A stretch of DNA of 6,184 nt from an uncultured Eubacteriales bacterium (GTDB taxonomy: Bacteria; Bacillota; Clostridia; Lachnospirales; Lachnospiraceae). The stretch spans positions 1 to 6,184 of the forward strand of contig CACZSO010000021.1 of assembly GCA_902783795.1 (NCBI GenBank), given 5' to 3'. Numbering within the stretch: the stretch's first letter is position 1; the number at the start of each line of letters is the position of its first letter. This document shows positions 6,153-6,184 of this stretch, one piece after another. The notes below the pieces were generated by a model, which had not been told where the DNA came from, did not search any database, and was given only the letters and a program-made list of their open reading frames with translations. A program made the translations under genes and the position numbers.

Positions 6153-6184
6153 CATACATGCGGGCCGTTTTTCAGCTGCTGCCT
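6152..6184 (-). CDS. Possible C-terminal end of an upstream gene (partial, uncertain)
   Basis: Reading leftward from the right edge on the minus strand, one frame gives RQQLKNGPHV and a TGA at 6154-6152. That stop touches the dehydrogenase SD, a spacing typical of adjacent genes in an operon. No promoter is visible in the 46 bases upstream of the dehydrogenase, which also suggests read-through from an upstream gene. Ten residues are too few to identify a family, and another frame is open past this point too, so this is only a pointer. Confidence 0.25.
   Translation of the reverse strand, partial: RQQLKNGPHV

Noticed and set aside
6139..6159. Start of the dehydrogenase at 6159 (MYEGGKT)
   Set aside because: The AAGGAGG ribosome binding site lies inside these codons and is ideally spaced for the ATG at 6138.

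Overview
The window looks like chromosomal DNA from a Gram-positive gut-type Clostridia, most likely Lachnospiraceae or a close relative. This is inferred from the moderate GC content, strong AAGGAGG-type ribosome binding sites, the style of the PBP1A C-terminus, the lepA-hemW pairing, and an interspersed hairpin-rich repeat of a kind familiar from such genomes. No species call is possible from sequence reading alone.

Layout, left to right. (1) Positions 1-1130, plus strand: the 3' part of a class A penicillin-binding protein gene, holding the end of the transpeptidase domain with a KSGTT motif, a cysteine-rich region and an 89-residue acidic tail. (2) Positions 1111-1156: a strong hairpin terminator between convergent genes, with the PBP stop codon in its loop. 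(3) Positions 1178-5051, minus strand: a compact operon transcribed right to left, lepA (elongation factor 4), then hemW (radical SAM heme chaperone, TGATG overlap with lepA), then an AEC-family transporter 17 bases further on. A candidate extended -10 promoter lies at 5086-5114. (4) Positions 5052-5337: a 286-base gap with the lepA leader and promoter, a 136-bp MITE-like element with perfect 11-bp terminal inverted repeats, and the rho-independent terminator of the next gene. (5) Positions 5338-6138, minus strand: a short-chain dehydrogenase resembling KduD / gluconate 5-dehydrogenase, with a clear Shine-Dalgarno that sets its start at 6138. The last ~33 bases may hold the end of an upstream gene.

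Functionally this is mostly housekeeping: cell-wall synthesis, translation quality control, heme trafficking, a metabolite carrier and a probable sugar-acid dehydrogenase. I see no defence system, CRISPR array, prophage, RNA gene or obviously new multigene system. The points most worth a second look are the modular repeat element, the stop-in-terminator-loop arrangement, the unusual PBP C-terminus, the AEC gene where hrcA often follows hemW, and a replaced catalytic-tetrad Asn in the dehydrogenase.
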